A stretch of DNA of 64,000 bases from Chitinophaga pollutisoli (GTDB lineage Bacteria; Bacteroidota; Bacteroidia; Chitinophagales; Chitinophagaceae). Shown in pieces: positions 1 to 8,945 of this stretch. Position 1 is the first letter of the stretch. Every line of letters begins with the position of its first letter. The DNA lies in contig NZ_CP149822.1 in the NCBI RefSeq assembly GCF_038396755.1, positions 2,976,001-3,040,000 of the forward strand. The letters run 5' to 3'. A program made the position numbers and the translations under genes. The notes beneath the pieces are model-generated. The model did not search any database and had not been told where the DNA came from. It worked only from the letters and a program-made list of their open reading frames with translations.

Positions 1-1809
1 CTGGTGCAGGCGCGTGTTGGTGGTGGAATAGGTGTAATCCACATCTACCGTCAGGTTCCGGACTGGGCGGAGCGTGGCGCCGATCTGCATCCGGTTGAAG
101 TTCGAACGGTTGCGATCCATCTGGCTTTGCTCCATTTCCATGATGATGCTCCGCATGGGCTGGCCGTTGTACGTACCATAGGGATAAGTAGGCGGCCAGC
201 GGTAGAGGTAGTACCATGGGCCGTATGTAGCGGCGGAATAAGAGAACGGTGTGGTCAGGTTAGATTGGGAGAACATCATCTTGCCCCGCACATCCATCCA
301 GTCGGTAACGGTGGAGTTGAGGTTGAGCGTGGCATTGTACCGGTCGAAGCGGTCATTCTTCACTTTCAGGAGCCCGGTTTGATTGAGATACCCCAGGCTC
401 AGGTGGTACACCGTCTTTTCGCCACCGCCAGAAAATGCGACGTCGTGCTTCTGCTGGAAGGAGGCTTTTTTCATCCAGCGGTCGGCGGCGTTCCAGGTAC
501 GGTAGGGATAGAAGGCCCCGCCCCGCACTTCGAAGTCGCGGCCCGCCACCAATTCGTCGCCCAGGTCTTTGCCTGCGTATTGCTGTTCCCATTCCCTGAT
601 CTTGCGGATGCTCGTGGTATCGTAGGTCATGCCCAGCACGCCGAAAGATACCAGGTCAGGATTCTGGGAGGTACGCCGGCGGGTTTCCATTGCCGTTTGC
701 ACCCAGTCGGTGCCGTTCATGACTTCGGGCAGCGAGAGGGGTTTGGACCAGGAGAAGTTATTGCTGTAATCGATTTTGGAAGGAGCGCCTTTCTTGCCGC
801 TTTTGGTGGTGATGAGGATCACGCCCCACGCAGCGCGGGAGCCGTAGATGGCGGTCGACGCGGCGTCTTTCAGCACGGAAATGTTGGCGATGTCTTGCGG
901 GTTCACCATTTGGAGGCTGGGCACTTCCACGTTATCGACGAGGATGAGGGGTTGGGTACCAACGCCGTTGTTGTTAAGGGAGCCGGTCATCCCGCGCAGG
1001 CGGATGTTGGGGTTGCGGCCGAGGTCGCCGCTGGACGTGGTGATGGTAAGCCCGGGAACGGCTCCCTGGAGGCCGCGCCCTACGTCGGTGATGGGCCTTG
1101 CTTCGAGCGTGCGCTTAACATCAACGGTGCTCACGGCGCCGGTGAGGTTCCCTTTCCGCTGGGTGCCGTAACCTACGATCACAACGTCTTCCAGCTTACG
1201 GTTGTCCGCCGCCATTATGATCGACAGCGGGGCGTTGCCGGACACGATGTGTTCCTGTTGCACGGATCCTACGGAGGAGAAAACGATCATTTCCCCTTTG
1301 GCGGCCTGGAGTACGAATTGCCCGTTGCCGTCGGAGTACACACCGCGGGTGGTTCCTTTCACGCGGATGGACACGCCGGGCAGGGCGAGCCCTGCTTCAT
1401 CCACGATCTTCCCGCGGACGGGCTGCAGCGAGTCCGCCACGGCGGGAGCCGCCGGTTGGGGAGCAGGAGCGCCTTCGGGCTGGGGAACGATCATGATGGT
1501 ATTTTCAGAATACCTGTATTCCAACCCGGTTTGGGTGAGCAGCGAGTTCAGCGTGGCGCTCACGCTGCGGGTACCCATGGGCATAAATACCCGCTGGTGC
1601 CGCAGCACTTTTTCCGTAGCAAACGCTACCCTGAACCCCGAAAGCCTTTCCAGCTGCACCAGCGCCTTCTCCAGCGTGATGTTGGTAGCCTCCATGGTGA
1701 TCTTCTTCTCATCCAGCGCCTGGCCTTTGAGCGGAGAGGCCACCAGCAAATGGAGGCCCATAACCATGAAGAGTAACAGAGACAGACTAAATCTCATAAC
1801 AAAACGCAT
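1..1809 (-). CDS. SusC/RagA-type TonB-dependent receptor with STN domain (3' part off the window)
   Basis: Outer-membrane TonB-dependent transporter for oligosaccharides or similar ligands. The minus-strand reading frame stays open from the left edge to an ATG at 1809; a second in-frame ATG at 1797 is an alternative start. A signal peptide is followed by an STN (secretin/TonB short N-terminal) domain, a carboxypeptidase-like CarbD repeat (VRGKIVDEAGLALPGVSI), the SusC motif EDVVVVGYGTQ, and a plug domain containing DAASTAIYGSRAAWGVILIT. The beta-barrel C-terminus lies outside the window. The STN domain is typical of receptors that signal through a FecR-type anti-sigma factor, and one lies directly upstream. 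The partner SusD would be expected beyond the left edge. A long open frame on the plus strand here is only a mirror of this gene. Confidence 0.93.
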   Translation of the reverse strand, partial: MRFVMRFSLSLLLFMVMGLHLLVASPLKGQALDEKKITMEATNITLEKALVQLERLSGFRVAFATEKVLRHQRVFMPMGTRSVSATLNSLLTQTGLEYRYSENTIMIVPQPEGAPAPQPAAPAVADSLQPVRGKIVDEAGLALPGVSIRVKGTTRGVYSDGNGQFVLQAAKGEMIVFSSVGSVQQEHIVSGNAPLSIIMAADNRKLEDVVIVGYGTQRKGNLTGAVSTVDVKRTLEARPITDVGRGLQGAVPGLTITTSSGDLGRNPNIRLRGMTGSLNNNGVGTQPLILVDNVEVPSLQMVNPQDIANISVLKDAASTAIYGSRAAWGVILITTKSGKKGAPSKIDYSNNFSWSKPLSLPEVMNGTDWVQTAMETRRRTSQNPDLVSFGVLGMTYDTTSIRKIREWEQQYAGKDLGDELVAGRDFEVRGGAFYPYRTWNAADRWMKKASFQQKHDVAFSGGGEKTVYHLSLGYLNQTGLLKVKNDRFDRYNATLNLNSTVTDWMDVRGKMMFSQSNLTTPFSYSAATYGPWYYLYRWPPTYPYGTYNGQPMRSIIMEMEQSQMDRNRSNFNRMQIGATLRPVRNLTVDVDYTYSTTNTRLHQ

Positions 1810-1944
1810 TTGCGTGGAATAAACTGCTTTGTACAGTAACGGCAACAGCCGACCATTAGCAAAAACCGCTGATTTTTGCATAACTTGCATTAGTTTAAAA
1901 TGATGAAGAATCAGCCCTTACAGGCTGTTTACGTTTTAGACCTT

Positions 1945-1980
1945 CCCCTCCCGACCTGCCACAGTACGGAGGGGTTTTTC
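1945..1980 (+). terminator. Hairpin with T-tract between fecR and susC
   Basis: CCCCTCC (1945-1951) pairs with GGAGGGG (1968-1974) and is followed by TTTTTC on the plus strand. It lies in the 262-bp spacer between the receptor start and the FecR stop, which otherwise shows no gene. No plus-strand gene ends just upstream, so it may instead act as a processing or attenuation hairpin on the minus-strand transcript. Its function is uncertain. Confidence 0.35.
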
Positions 1981-2071
1981 GTTAATGGCGCAGGCACGGT
2001 TGCCTCGTCATGATCCGATTCATGTTGCGTGATTTTGGTTACCGATCGATGATAAGCTATCTAATTCCGAT

Positions 2072-3079
2072 TTATTCTGAAGCGGCGCCCTCTTCGTTTG
2101 GACAGCCTTCTCCACTGATGATGATTGTTTCGCCTTGCCGGGTATAGGTCGCGTTGCGCACCGTGCACAAAACAAACAACACCTGGTCGAGTGTTTCCGT
2201 GCCTTCAAAAGTGGCGCGTATCCTGCATTTGCGCAATGCATCGTTGGCGAATGCTATTTTTACCTGGTATTGTTCTCCAATTTGTTGCGCGATGTCTTCG
2301 AATGGTACGGAATGGAAGTCCATTCCTTTTTTCAGCCAGGCGATATTCTCTTCTGCTTTTACCGGGCGGGTTTCCACGACCGCGGCGTCGTTTTCATATA
2401 CGATCTGCTGGTCTTCTCCCAGGATGCCCAGCAATTTGTTGCCTGCCTGCTCTTCGATCTTCACTTTCCCGCTGCTGACCGTCACCGTAACATGTTCCTG
2501 TCCCGGATAGGCTTTGATAGAGAAGGCGGTCCCCAGCACGGTGGTTACCAATTTCCCGGAACGGATCCGGAACGGTTTGCCGGGTTGCTCGCGCACATCG
2601 AAATACCCCTCGCCCGTGAGCGTTACGATCCGCTCGCTACCGCTGAACGTCGCGGGATACAGGAGCGTGCTGCCTTCCCGCAGCACCACGGTACTGCTGT
2701 CGGGCAACAGGATGAAACGCTTGCTGCCGGGCGCTGCCGGCACTTCCGTTAACACCGGCCCCGAAGTAGCCGGACTGGCAGACGGGCGGCTCATCCACAA
2801 AACAGCACCGATGCCCGCAACGGGAACAATCACGGCCGCGGCCTTCCACCAGTTGCGCCAGCCTTTGTCGCCACGAAACAGCCGTTCCTTGCGACGCTGC
2901 ATCTCGCGGAAATCCTGCATCAGCTCACGCGTGAGCACCGCATCCGCTTCCCACGAAGCGTCCGCCGCATGGGGGTGCCGGAAACTTTCGTACCATGCCT
3001 CCAATGCTTCCCGCTCCTCCGGCGTACAGGTGCCGGATGCGTATTTCTCCAATAAATGCCTGATGTCTGTCACACCCAT
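2072..3079 (-). CDS. FecR-family anti-sigma factor
   Basis: Inner-membrane anti-sigma factor that links receptor occupancy to ECF sigma activity. The 335-aa protein has an N-terminal cytoplasmic segment, a transmembrane helix around residues 85-100 (WKAAAVIVPVAGIGAVLWM), a periplasmic FecR domain (GSKRFILLPDSSTVVLREGS, then GEGYFDVREQPGKPFRI) and a C-terminal DUF4974-like region ending FVLCTVRNATYTRQGETIIISG. The ATG at 3079 is a good start. It lies upstream of the STN-containing SusC receptor on the same strand and is divergent from the sigma factor at 3241, the usual Bacteroidota arrangement for cell-surface signalling. Confidence 0.93.
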   Translation of the reverse strand: MGVTDIRHLLEKYASGTCTPEEREALEAWYESFRHPHAADASWEADAVLTRELMQDFREMQRRKERLFRGDKGWRNWWKAAAVIVPVAGIGAVLWMSRPSASPATSGPVLTEVPAAPGSKRFILLPDSSTVVLREGSTLLYPATFSGSERIVTLTGEGYFDVREQPGKPFRIRSGKLVTTVLGTAFSIKAYPGQEHVTVTVSSGKVKIEEQAGNKLLGILGEDQQIVYENDAAVVETRPVKAEENIAWLKKGMDFHSVPFEDIAQQIGEQYQVKIAFANDALRKCRIRATFEGTETLDQVLFVLCTVRNATYTRQGETIIISGEGCPNEEGAASE

Positions 3080-3240
3080 AGTCGTGATTTGATGCGTCGG
3101 TTACCGTATAAGACAAACAATAAAACACCTGCCGTTATCCGCTTTAAAAAAATATTTTTCCGGGGTTTCACTTTGTATTTAGCGCTTATTTTTACTTACA
3201 TTTATCTTAAGAACAACGACCAGAATCTATTCCACACACT

Positions 3241-3813
3241 GTGCAACATACCGACTCCATACTCCTGAGCCGTTGGAAGAGCGGCGACCAGTCAGCGTTT
3301 GAGACGTTGTACGAAAGGTACGCGGTGATGTTGCTGAAGAAAGCATATGAAAAGACGGGCGACCGCGAAACAGCGCGCGAATTTGTGCAGGAAGTGTTCC
3401 TGGAATTGCTGGAAAGAAAAGACCGCCTTGAGATCCACACTTCTTTCAAAGCGTATGTTTTTACCGCACTGCGGAACCGCGTATTGAACTATCTCCACCG
3501 CCAATCCATCCACCACAAATACGAAGTTTTCCAGGAAACGCGCCCCGCCGCGCAAGGCAACGACGTGGAATCCTATCTTTCCCACAAAGAACTGACCCAC
3601 CAGCTCTCAGACGCCATCCAGCAGCTCCCGGAAAAATGCCGGCAGGTGTTCCTGCTCAGCCGCGCCGAAGAGCTCAGCAACAAAGAAATCGCCGAAAGAT
3701 CCGGCATCTCCGTCAACACCGTAGAACAACACATGCGCAAGGCCCTCCGCATGCTGCGCAGCGGCCTGCAACGCACTATCTTGCTGGCCGGCGCCTGGAT
3801 GCTTCCGTGGTAA
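3241..3813 (+). CDS. RNA polymerase ECF sigma factor (Bacteroidetes sigma-70 family 1)
   Basis: Extracytoplasmic-function sigma factor of 190 aa, the usual length. Region 2 is seen in LYERYAVMLLKKAYEKTGDRETAREFVQEVF and region 4 in LPEKCRQVFLLSRAEELSNKEIAERSGISVNTVEQHM, a helix-turn-helix that contacts the -35 element. The start is GTG at 3241; no better in-frame start is visible. It is transcribed away from fecR, from a shared AT-rich spacer of about 160 bp, and would direct expression of the SusC locus to the left when FecR releases it. Its last 38 bp overlap the 3' end of the convergent GH9 gene. Confidence 0.94.
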   Translation: MQHTDSILLSRWKSGDQSAFETLYERYAVMLLKKAYEKTGDRETAREFVQEVFLELLERKDRLEIHTSFKAYVFTALRNRVLNYLHRQSIHHKYEVFQETRPAAQGNDVESYLSHKELTHQLSDAIQQLPEKCRQVFLLSRAEELSNKEIAERSGISVNTVEQHMRKALRMLRSGLQRTILLAGAWMLPW

Positions 3814-5629
3814 GCCCTTCATTTTCCTTCAACGCCAACAAATAGATCAACGCCGCGGTGCCATCCATCGTAGGTTCGTTCGTGCTGTAATCGCCATAGT
3901 CGTCGTGGTAAACGACCAACGGGCTCTGGAAAGCCGCGTACTCATCCGCTTCCGCCAGCCTGATCCCGATCAGGCTTCCGTAAATCGTGCCGTATACCGG
4001 CCCGTCCACCAAACCGCCGTCTAACGGGAAATGCCCGATGTGCGTAAACGCGGAATGCGGGTCTACGGGCGTATCCCCATGCGCGGGCAAGCCGTACACC
4101 ATGCTCGTTCCCCAGGGATTGCAGCCAAAAAGCCAGTCCACATTCGCCTGCGCCAGTTCCGCGAAATGGTCGCGCCCCGTGAGCATGCCGTACCAGTAAC
4201 ACTGGATCGCGAAAGCCGCCGTGAGGTTATTGCTGCACCAGATAAACGGCACCCCGCGATAGAAAGCATTCTGCTCCGCTTTCGGTTTCACCCGCTCAAT
4301 GCCCATTGCCAGGAACCCGGTGAGGCGGTTGCGATCGTTGCCCTTAGCGCGTTTCGCCAGTTCATAATGCCCCAGGTTGATGAACGGGTACCATTGATAG
4401 TGGTTCGCCGTGTCTTTCCCGAGCCAGGGCGTCACCGGCTCCATCGCCGCATATTGCCAGCCCTGGCGATAATAGCCGGCATCACGGGTTAAACCGAAAA
4501 GCTCCGCAGCGGCCAGTTCCATATCGTCGGACCAGTTGTCTTCCGCATAAATGTAGGGCGACATCACCGACGCCGTTTGCTGCACACCAGGCTTCTCCAC
4601 GCCCAGCTTGTACGCGCTTTGCGCTTTCGCCAGCAGTGCTTTCGCATATGCCGCGTCCGTTTTGCGCAGCAGCGCGTGCCCCAGCGCGAAGGCGCTCGCG
4701 AACTTGCCGGCGGTGGAAGCCACGCCGTTGCTGCGGTTCATCTTTTTATACTTCACGCCCTGCACCTGCGGCTCGCCGGAACAGAAATACACAGGCCGCT
4801 CATGCCCACGCCCGTAAAAAGAATCCAGCTTCGGCAGCCGCATCCCACGGTGGTCGCGGTCGTCCGCGATCTGGTTGAACAGCCAATCGTCCTGCGGGTG
4901 CATGCGCAACAGCCAGTCTAGCCCCCAGCGGGCTTCGTCGAGCACGTCGGGCGCGCCGTTGGCGCCGGGGAGGCCAGTGGACTGATGCGCGTCGCCGAAG
5001 ACTTTCGGGAAATCGCGGTAAGCGGCGAGGAGGTGGTAAACGGTATTGGCGGAAGTGGTGGAATATTGCAGGTAGTCGCTCGCGTCGTGCCAGCCGCCGA
5101 TGGCGTTGATGCGGGTGCTGTCGGGCATGGGGCCGTAAAGCGTGTATCCGTCGGCAGTATGACAGGAATCTTTGAGGAAGGGGTTGAAACCGCAGCGTTG
5201 CTGGCGGAGATATCGCAGGCAGAAGTCAGCCGCGCCTTTGTATACATCGGGGGCGATGCGGAAAGCGGGGGACCTGGCGGAGGGGGTTTCGATGTAATAG
5301 GTGCCGGGTGTGCGGACGGCGGAGAAATTGAGGCGGTACGTTTGCCCGAAGGGGCCATACGCGCCATATGCCCTGGCGGGAAAGCCGGTAAATACGGTTT
5401 TCCCGCTGGCGGAATCGATCAGTTTGAATTCCCTTACAACAACATCAGCCGGCCCGCCCCAAACCGCGACCTTCACCCCGGAAGGCAAATATCCCATTTG
5501 ATTGATGCGCACAACGGGCGGCGCGGAGCGCAACAAAAAAGCGGATGGCGCCGGTGTGTTTCCGCTGCGCGATCCGCTTGCTATCAATAATTGTGGAATA
5601 ATTAAAAGAGAAAGGATGATCTGCTTCAT
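3776..5629 (-). CDS. Glycoside hydrolase family 9 protein (endoglucanase-like)
   Basis: Secreted hydrolase, probably acting on beta-1,4-glucan or a related glycan. From the ATG at 5629 it is 617 aa; an upstream in-frame ATG at 5659 would sit before the signal peptide (MKQIILSLLIIPQLLIASGS). An N-terminal Ig-like CelD_N domain (VVRINQMGYLPSGVKVAVW) precedes the (alpha/alpha)6 catalytic domain. The inverting base pair of Asp residues is in HDASDY (about residues 181-186) and the acid is the Glu of STNEPTMDG (about residue 585). Length and motifs are typical for CelD_N-GH9 enzymes. Exo-glucosaminidases share this fold, so the substrate is not fixed. The gene stands alone on its strand and overlaps the sigma-factor 3' end by 38 bp. 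Confidence 0.92.
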   Translation of the reverse strand: MKQIILSLLIIPQLLIASGSRSGNTPAPSAFLLRSAPPVVRINQMGYLPSGVKVAVWGGPADVVVREFKLIDSASGKTVFTGFPARAYGAYGPFGQTYRLNFSAVRTPGTYYIETPSARSPAFRIAPDVYKGAADFCLRYLRQQRCGFNPFLKDSCHTADGYTLYGPMPDSTRINAIGGWHDASDYLQYSTTSANTVYHLLAAYRDFPKVFGDAHQSTGLPGANGAPDVLDEARWGLDWLLRMHPQDDWLFNQIADDRDHRGMRLPKLDSFYGRGHERPVYFCSGEPQVQGVKYKKMNRSNGVASTAGKFASAFALGHALLRKTDAAYAKALLAKAQSAYKLGVEKPGVQQTASVMSPYIYAEDNWSDDMELAAAELFGLTRDAGYYRQGWQYAAMEPVTPWLGKDTANHYQWYPFINLGHYELAKRAKGNDRNRLTGFLAMGIERVKPKAEQNAFYRGVPFIWCSNNLTAAFAIQCYWYGMLTGRDHFAELAQANVDWLFGCNPWGTSMVYGLPAHGDTPVDPHSAFTHIGHFPLDGGLVDGPVYGTIYGSLIGIRLAEADEYAAFQSPLVVYHDDYGDYSTNEPTMDGTAALIYLLALKENEGLTTEASRRRPAR

Positions 5630-5677
5630 GATTCCGGCGTTTGTCTCAATATTAGACAATCCTGCCGGTAAAAGCCG

Positions 5678-6415
5678 TTACGCCGCCGCGTGCACCATGC
5701 GGCTGGAAGCAAGGTATCCGCGGTCGGGACTGTAAATAAACAGGCATGTACCGTTGCGGATGCTGCCGATGATCTTTTTATGCATGTTCACCGGTACGGC
5801 GGGGCATCCCAGGCTTCTGCCGATATAACCCTGCGCTTTTCCCAGCCTGTCGTTCACATAATCGGCGGCGTGCATCACGATCCCGCGTTCCATCGCTTTG
5901 TCATTGATACCCAGTTCCGTTCCCTGCAAACGCAGCGAGTAACCATGCTGGCCCTGGTACGTTTCGCCGGTCACATAGAAACCCAGGCTGCTCTTGAAGC
6001 TTTCCGGGCGGTTGGAAAATGAAGTCGCCATGTCTTTACCGGAATTCCGGCCGTGCGACACGAGCGTATTATACAACACTTTTCCCTGCTCCAGGTCGAT
6101 CACGAACAAGCGCTTGCTGGTCGATGGTAAACTGAAATCGATAATGGAAATGATGTTTTCTCTTTTGATTTTGCCTTCCGAAACAAGTTTGTCATACCCC
6201 GACATGGCGCGCTCAAAAGCAGCTTTCGAAAGCCCCGCGTCAGCCAGGCCCAGGGAATCATAGCGCATCGCCGCCGTCATCGTTTCCGATGGAACGATTG
6301 CGTTGGCCACCACCCCCGTGTGCTTTTTTCCGATGGAAGAGACTTTCAGACTCAGTAAGGAAGTAAGGACTAAAAATGGAAGTACGTAAACTTTTTTGCT
6401 AAAACTTTTTTTCAT
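5678..6415 (-). CDS. Murein L,D-transpeptidase catalytic-domain protein (YkuD_2 type)
   Basis: Putative peptidoglycan cross-linking or editing enzyme. The call rests on VMHAADYV, with the conserved His, and GRSLGCPAV, with the catalytic Cys (about residues 182 and 204 counted from the ATG at 6415). An N-terminal hydrophobic segment (VYVLPFLVLTSLLSL) is a signal peptide or anchor, so the enzyme acts in the periplasm. In-frame ATGs at 6439 and 6424 are alternatives, but MKKSFSKK followed by the hydrophobic core is the best signal start. It lies 48 bp upstream of the GH9 gene on the same strand, with no clear functional link. Confidence 0.88.
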   Translation of the reverse strand: MKKSFSKKVYVLPFLVLTSLLSLKVSSIGKKHTGVVANAIVPSETMTAAMRYDSLGLADAGLSKAAFERAMSGYDKLVSEGKIKRENIISIIDFSLPSTSKRLFVIDLEQGKVLYNTLVSHGRNSGKDMATSFSNRPESFKSSLGFYVTGETYQGQHGYSLRLQGTELGINDKAMERGIVMHAADYVNDRLGKAQGYIGRSLGCPAVPVNMHKKIIGSIRNGTCLFIYSPDRGYLASSRMVHAAA

Positions 6416-6780
6416 CCGCCTCATGTTAATGTCGTTCACTAATGGTTTGTCAAAAAATGGTTTCTCAAGTCGATTAGAGACAAAGATACGAAATATTCGT
6501 CATCCGTATTGTTGTTAATATCATTGAATTGTCGGGAGGTCGTCAAAAAAAGAGCATTGATTATCAACCCTTTGTGAATATCAACAATTTGCACTGAAGG
6601 CTTTTCGCCCAATTACCCAGGCGTTTCGCTTGGGTACGTCAAATCACCGCCCCCGGTTGTCAATTCCGTCAATTCGGCGCCTAAAAATATGTAAGTAGTT
6701 ACGAAAAATAAGTAGTTTACCGGGTACGCGGGATTTTTATATCCCTTTACTTTGCCTTTGTAAGAAACAATGTGAATCCC
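6416..6780. other. Intergenic region between divergent genes
   Basis: This AT-rich stretch separates the L,D-transpeptidase and LytTR genes and should hold both promoters. A short hairpin at 6614-6636 (TACCCAGGCG, loop, CGCTTGGGTA, one G-T pair) has no T-tract. A TAcTTTG box near 6749-6755 resembles the Bacteroidota -7 element but is one base shorter in spacing. I see no gene here. Confidence 0.5.
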
Positions 6781-7200
6781 ATGCTTACTTTTCAAACCCC
6801 AGTCCCCGACATCCGGGACATCGCGCAAATGCTTGAAGTACTCTTAAAGAAACAAGCCTACAAGGAGCGCTTCGCCATCAAACGCGGGCAAACCATCATT
6901 TCTGTTCCCGTGCAGGACATTGCCTACTTTTTTTCCCGCGACAAGATCAGTTACATTAAAACGCACGACGGCAAGGAATATTACCTGTCCATGTCGCTCG
7001 GCGAAATCGAGAAATGCATCTCCCCGGACGCTTTCTTCCGCGCTACACGCCAACTGATCGTGAGTTACGCGGCCATTACGCGGATCAACGTTTGGTGGAA
7101 CGGCAAGCTGAAGCTGGATCTCCGGCCGGAACACCCCGCTGCCGAGATCATCATCAGCCGCGAAAAAGTAGCGCAATTCAAAGCCTGGCTGGGCGAGTAA
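6781..7200 (+). CDS. LytTR DNA-binding domain protein
   Basis: Small transcription regulator of about 139 aa with a LytTR domain and no receiver domain. The features are IAYFFSRDKISYIKTHDGKEYYL, SLGEIEKCISPDAFFRATRQLIVSYAAITRI and the closing strand LRPEHPAAEIIISREKVAQFKAWLG. The N-terminal 45 residues look helical and match no sensor that I recognise. The ATG at 6781 is preferred over an in-frame GTG at 6772. The gene stands alone, and no histidine kinase is adjacent, so its input signal is unknown. Confidence 0.88.
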   Translation: MLTFQTPVPDIRDIAQMLEVLLKKQAYKERFAIKRGQTIISVPVQDIAYFFSRDKISYIKTHDGKEYYLSMSLGEIEKCISPDAFFRATRQLIVSYAAITRINVWWNGKLKLDLRPEHPAAEIIISREKVAQFKAWLGE

Positions 7201-7278
7201 TTGCCTACGTTAAGCTGCATACTGTTAATATCGTATCGATCAGGGGATTTTCAGCCTATTACCATCGTCCGTCAATCC

Positions 7279-7347
7279 TTCGTTCATCCTTCGTTCATCC
7301 TTCGATAAAACGGGGGTTGAACGAAGGATGAACGAAGGATGAACGAA
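7279..7347. repeat. Perfect 26-bp inverted repeat built from 11-bp tandem units
   Basis: The left arm (7279-7304) and right arm (7322-7347) are exact reverse complements separated by 17 bp. Each arm consists of an 11-bp unit (TTCGTTCATCC) repeated twice plus TTCG, so the element is both tandem and palindromic. It lies in a 319-bp gene-free stretch (7201-7519) between the LytTR and S41 3' ends. The rest of that stretch shows only a weak AGGCC/GGCCT hairpin near 7480. A dispersed intergenic repeat or a bidirectional terminator are both possible. Confidence 0.85.
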
Positions 7348-7519
7348 CAACCAGCTGATTGTGAAATAGTTACGAAAAGCTCATTTTCGACGTAAAAAGG
7401 GCTATCCTGGTATTAAATTAACTTCCCGCAGCGCAGTATCGCTTCAAACGGGCCACGGCGTGGGCAACACCCACTTTAGCTGCACAGGCCTTTAAAAACC
7501 GGCCTTGTAGTCCTCATCA

Positions 7520-8932
7520 TTATTGAGCGGACAACGCTTCCAGCGCTTTTTGCAGCACCACATCCCGCCCCTCCAGCACGTCGTGCACCGTGGGCAGGAT
7601 GGTTACATCGGCAGGCACGCCACCGCCACCCGGTCCGCCGGGGTGCATGTGATAACCGAGCAAAGGCACGGCCAGCGTAAGTTTGGTGTTTGGCAACGTT
7701 ACGATAGCGAAACCACCGCTGGTATTACCATGCCGGCCACCACCGCTTTCTTCACCTACGGTTTTTATGCCGAGATTCCGGGCGGCGGCGGCGAATTCCC
7801 CGCTCACCGAAAAGCTGCGCCCGTTCTGCAGGATGCACACCTTCCCCCGGAAACCGTTTTCCGCGGCGGGTTGCTTTAACCCCAATCCCTCGCTGTAGGT
7901 AAAGAGATATTCATCCCCGACCTTTTTAATGAACTGCTTCAGGTACTCCAGTTCCGGCGGGAATGTGGCGTGCTCCGCGAAGGAATACGGCCCGATGCCC
8001 GCCACCGTCAGCTTTTGATAATAATGAAACGGGCGGTGCGCGATGTACGACAGCAACTGCACGCCCAGGCGATCGGTGCCGCCTTCGTTATCGCGGAGGT
8101 CGATGATGAGCTGTTTGGCGCCTTTATTTCTGATTTCCGCGAACGCGGCCGGCGGGAAGCCCGGCATTTCGTGGAAACCGCTGATCCGGAGGACCGCCGT
8201 TTCCGCATCATGCCAGCGCAGCCTGAAAGCAGGCGTATCCGGCGCCGGGGGCTTGGGCAGCAGTTCATGCGTTGCGGCGGCGAGGGTGGTGGTCACGCGT
8301 TTGCCCATCACTTCCTTATACTGCACTTCAAATTCATTCCGCGGCCCGAAAAACGTTGCGAAATACCCGGGAAAGAACTGATCCAGCTCCCGGTACTTCG
8401 CACTTTGGCTGCCGCCGTCGGCCAGGATGATTCCCGATAATTTCTTCACGATGGATGCCATGGGCTGGCCGTTGATTTTCAGAATTTCCGCGCCCGCTTC
8501 GATATTCCCGCGCAACACAAAAGCCCTGCCTTCCCGGAAGTACAACTGCAAAGGGAAAAGCCCGGCTTGGTGGAAAGCATACCAATTATCCGGTTTGTGC
8601 TGCCGGAAGAGTTTGGTGTGTCCGTCTTTTACCCGGGCCAGTATCGGGTAGAGATACCGGAAAAACGCCTGCTCGGTCATGCCTTTGCGGATGCCGGATT
8701 CCCCTTTTTCGAGCAGGATGTCCATTTCAGGCTGCGGCGTGTAACGGTACAGACCGGCATGTGCTTCGCGGAGGGCGTTGCGGAATACCTGGTAGTCTTC
8801 TTTCAGTTCGTCTGCCAGGTACACGGGGGCGGGACTGGTTTTCCGGCCGCTGTCGGGGAGGGAGGGGATGGCCTTTGCCACAGTGGCCGCCAGGAGGCAG
8901 GCGGCGAGGATCCAATTTCTGGTCATTTTCAT
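7520..8932 (-). CDS. S41-family peptidase (tail-specific protease/IRBP-like)
   Basis: Exported serine protease of about 470 aa. After a signal peptide (MKMTRNWILAACLLAATVAKA) there is a helical N-terminal region, then the S41 core: LIIDLRDNEGG, the catalytic block GRSFSVSGEFAAAAR with the nucleophilic Ser, and VGEESGGGRHG. No clear PDZ domain is present, as is common in this Bacteroidota subgroup. The ATG at 8932 fits the signal peptide; an upstream in-frame ATG at 8956 would overlap the preceding gene. It follows the AraC-type regulator by 13 bp and is probably co-transcribed with it. Confidence 0.9.
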   Translation of the reverse strand: MKMTRNWILAACLLAATVAKAIPSLPDSGRKTSPAPVYLADELKEDYQVFRNALREAHAGLYRYTPQPEMDILLEKGESGIRKGMTEQAFFRYLYPILARVKDGHTKLFRQHKPDNWYAFHQAGLFPLQLYFREGRAFVLRGNIEAGAEILKINGQPMASIVKKLSGIILADGGSQSAKYRELDQFFPGYFATFFGPRNEFEVQYKEVMGKRVTTTLAAATHELLPKPPAPDTPAFRLRWHDAETAVLRISGFHEMPGFPPAAFAEIRNKGAKQLIIDLRDNEGGTDRLGVQLLSYIAHRPFHYYQKLTVAGIGPYSFAEHATFPPELEYLKQFIKKVGDEYLFTYSEGLGLKQPAAENGFRGKVCILQNGRSFSVSGEFAAAARNLGIKTVGEESGGGRHGNTSGGFAIVTLPNTKLTLAVPLLGYHMHPGGPGGGGVPADVTILPTVHDVLEGRDVVLQKALEALSAQ

Positions 8933-8945
8933 TTTTTCTTCAAAA

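Noticed and set aside
4..1776. 590-aa open frame on the plus strand
   Set aside because: It is the mirror of the SusC gene on the other strand in GC-rich sequence and has no family features. The minus-strand frame has all the SusC motifs.
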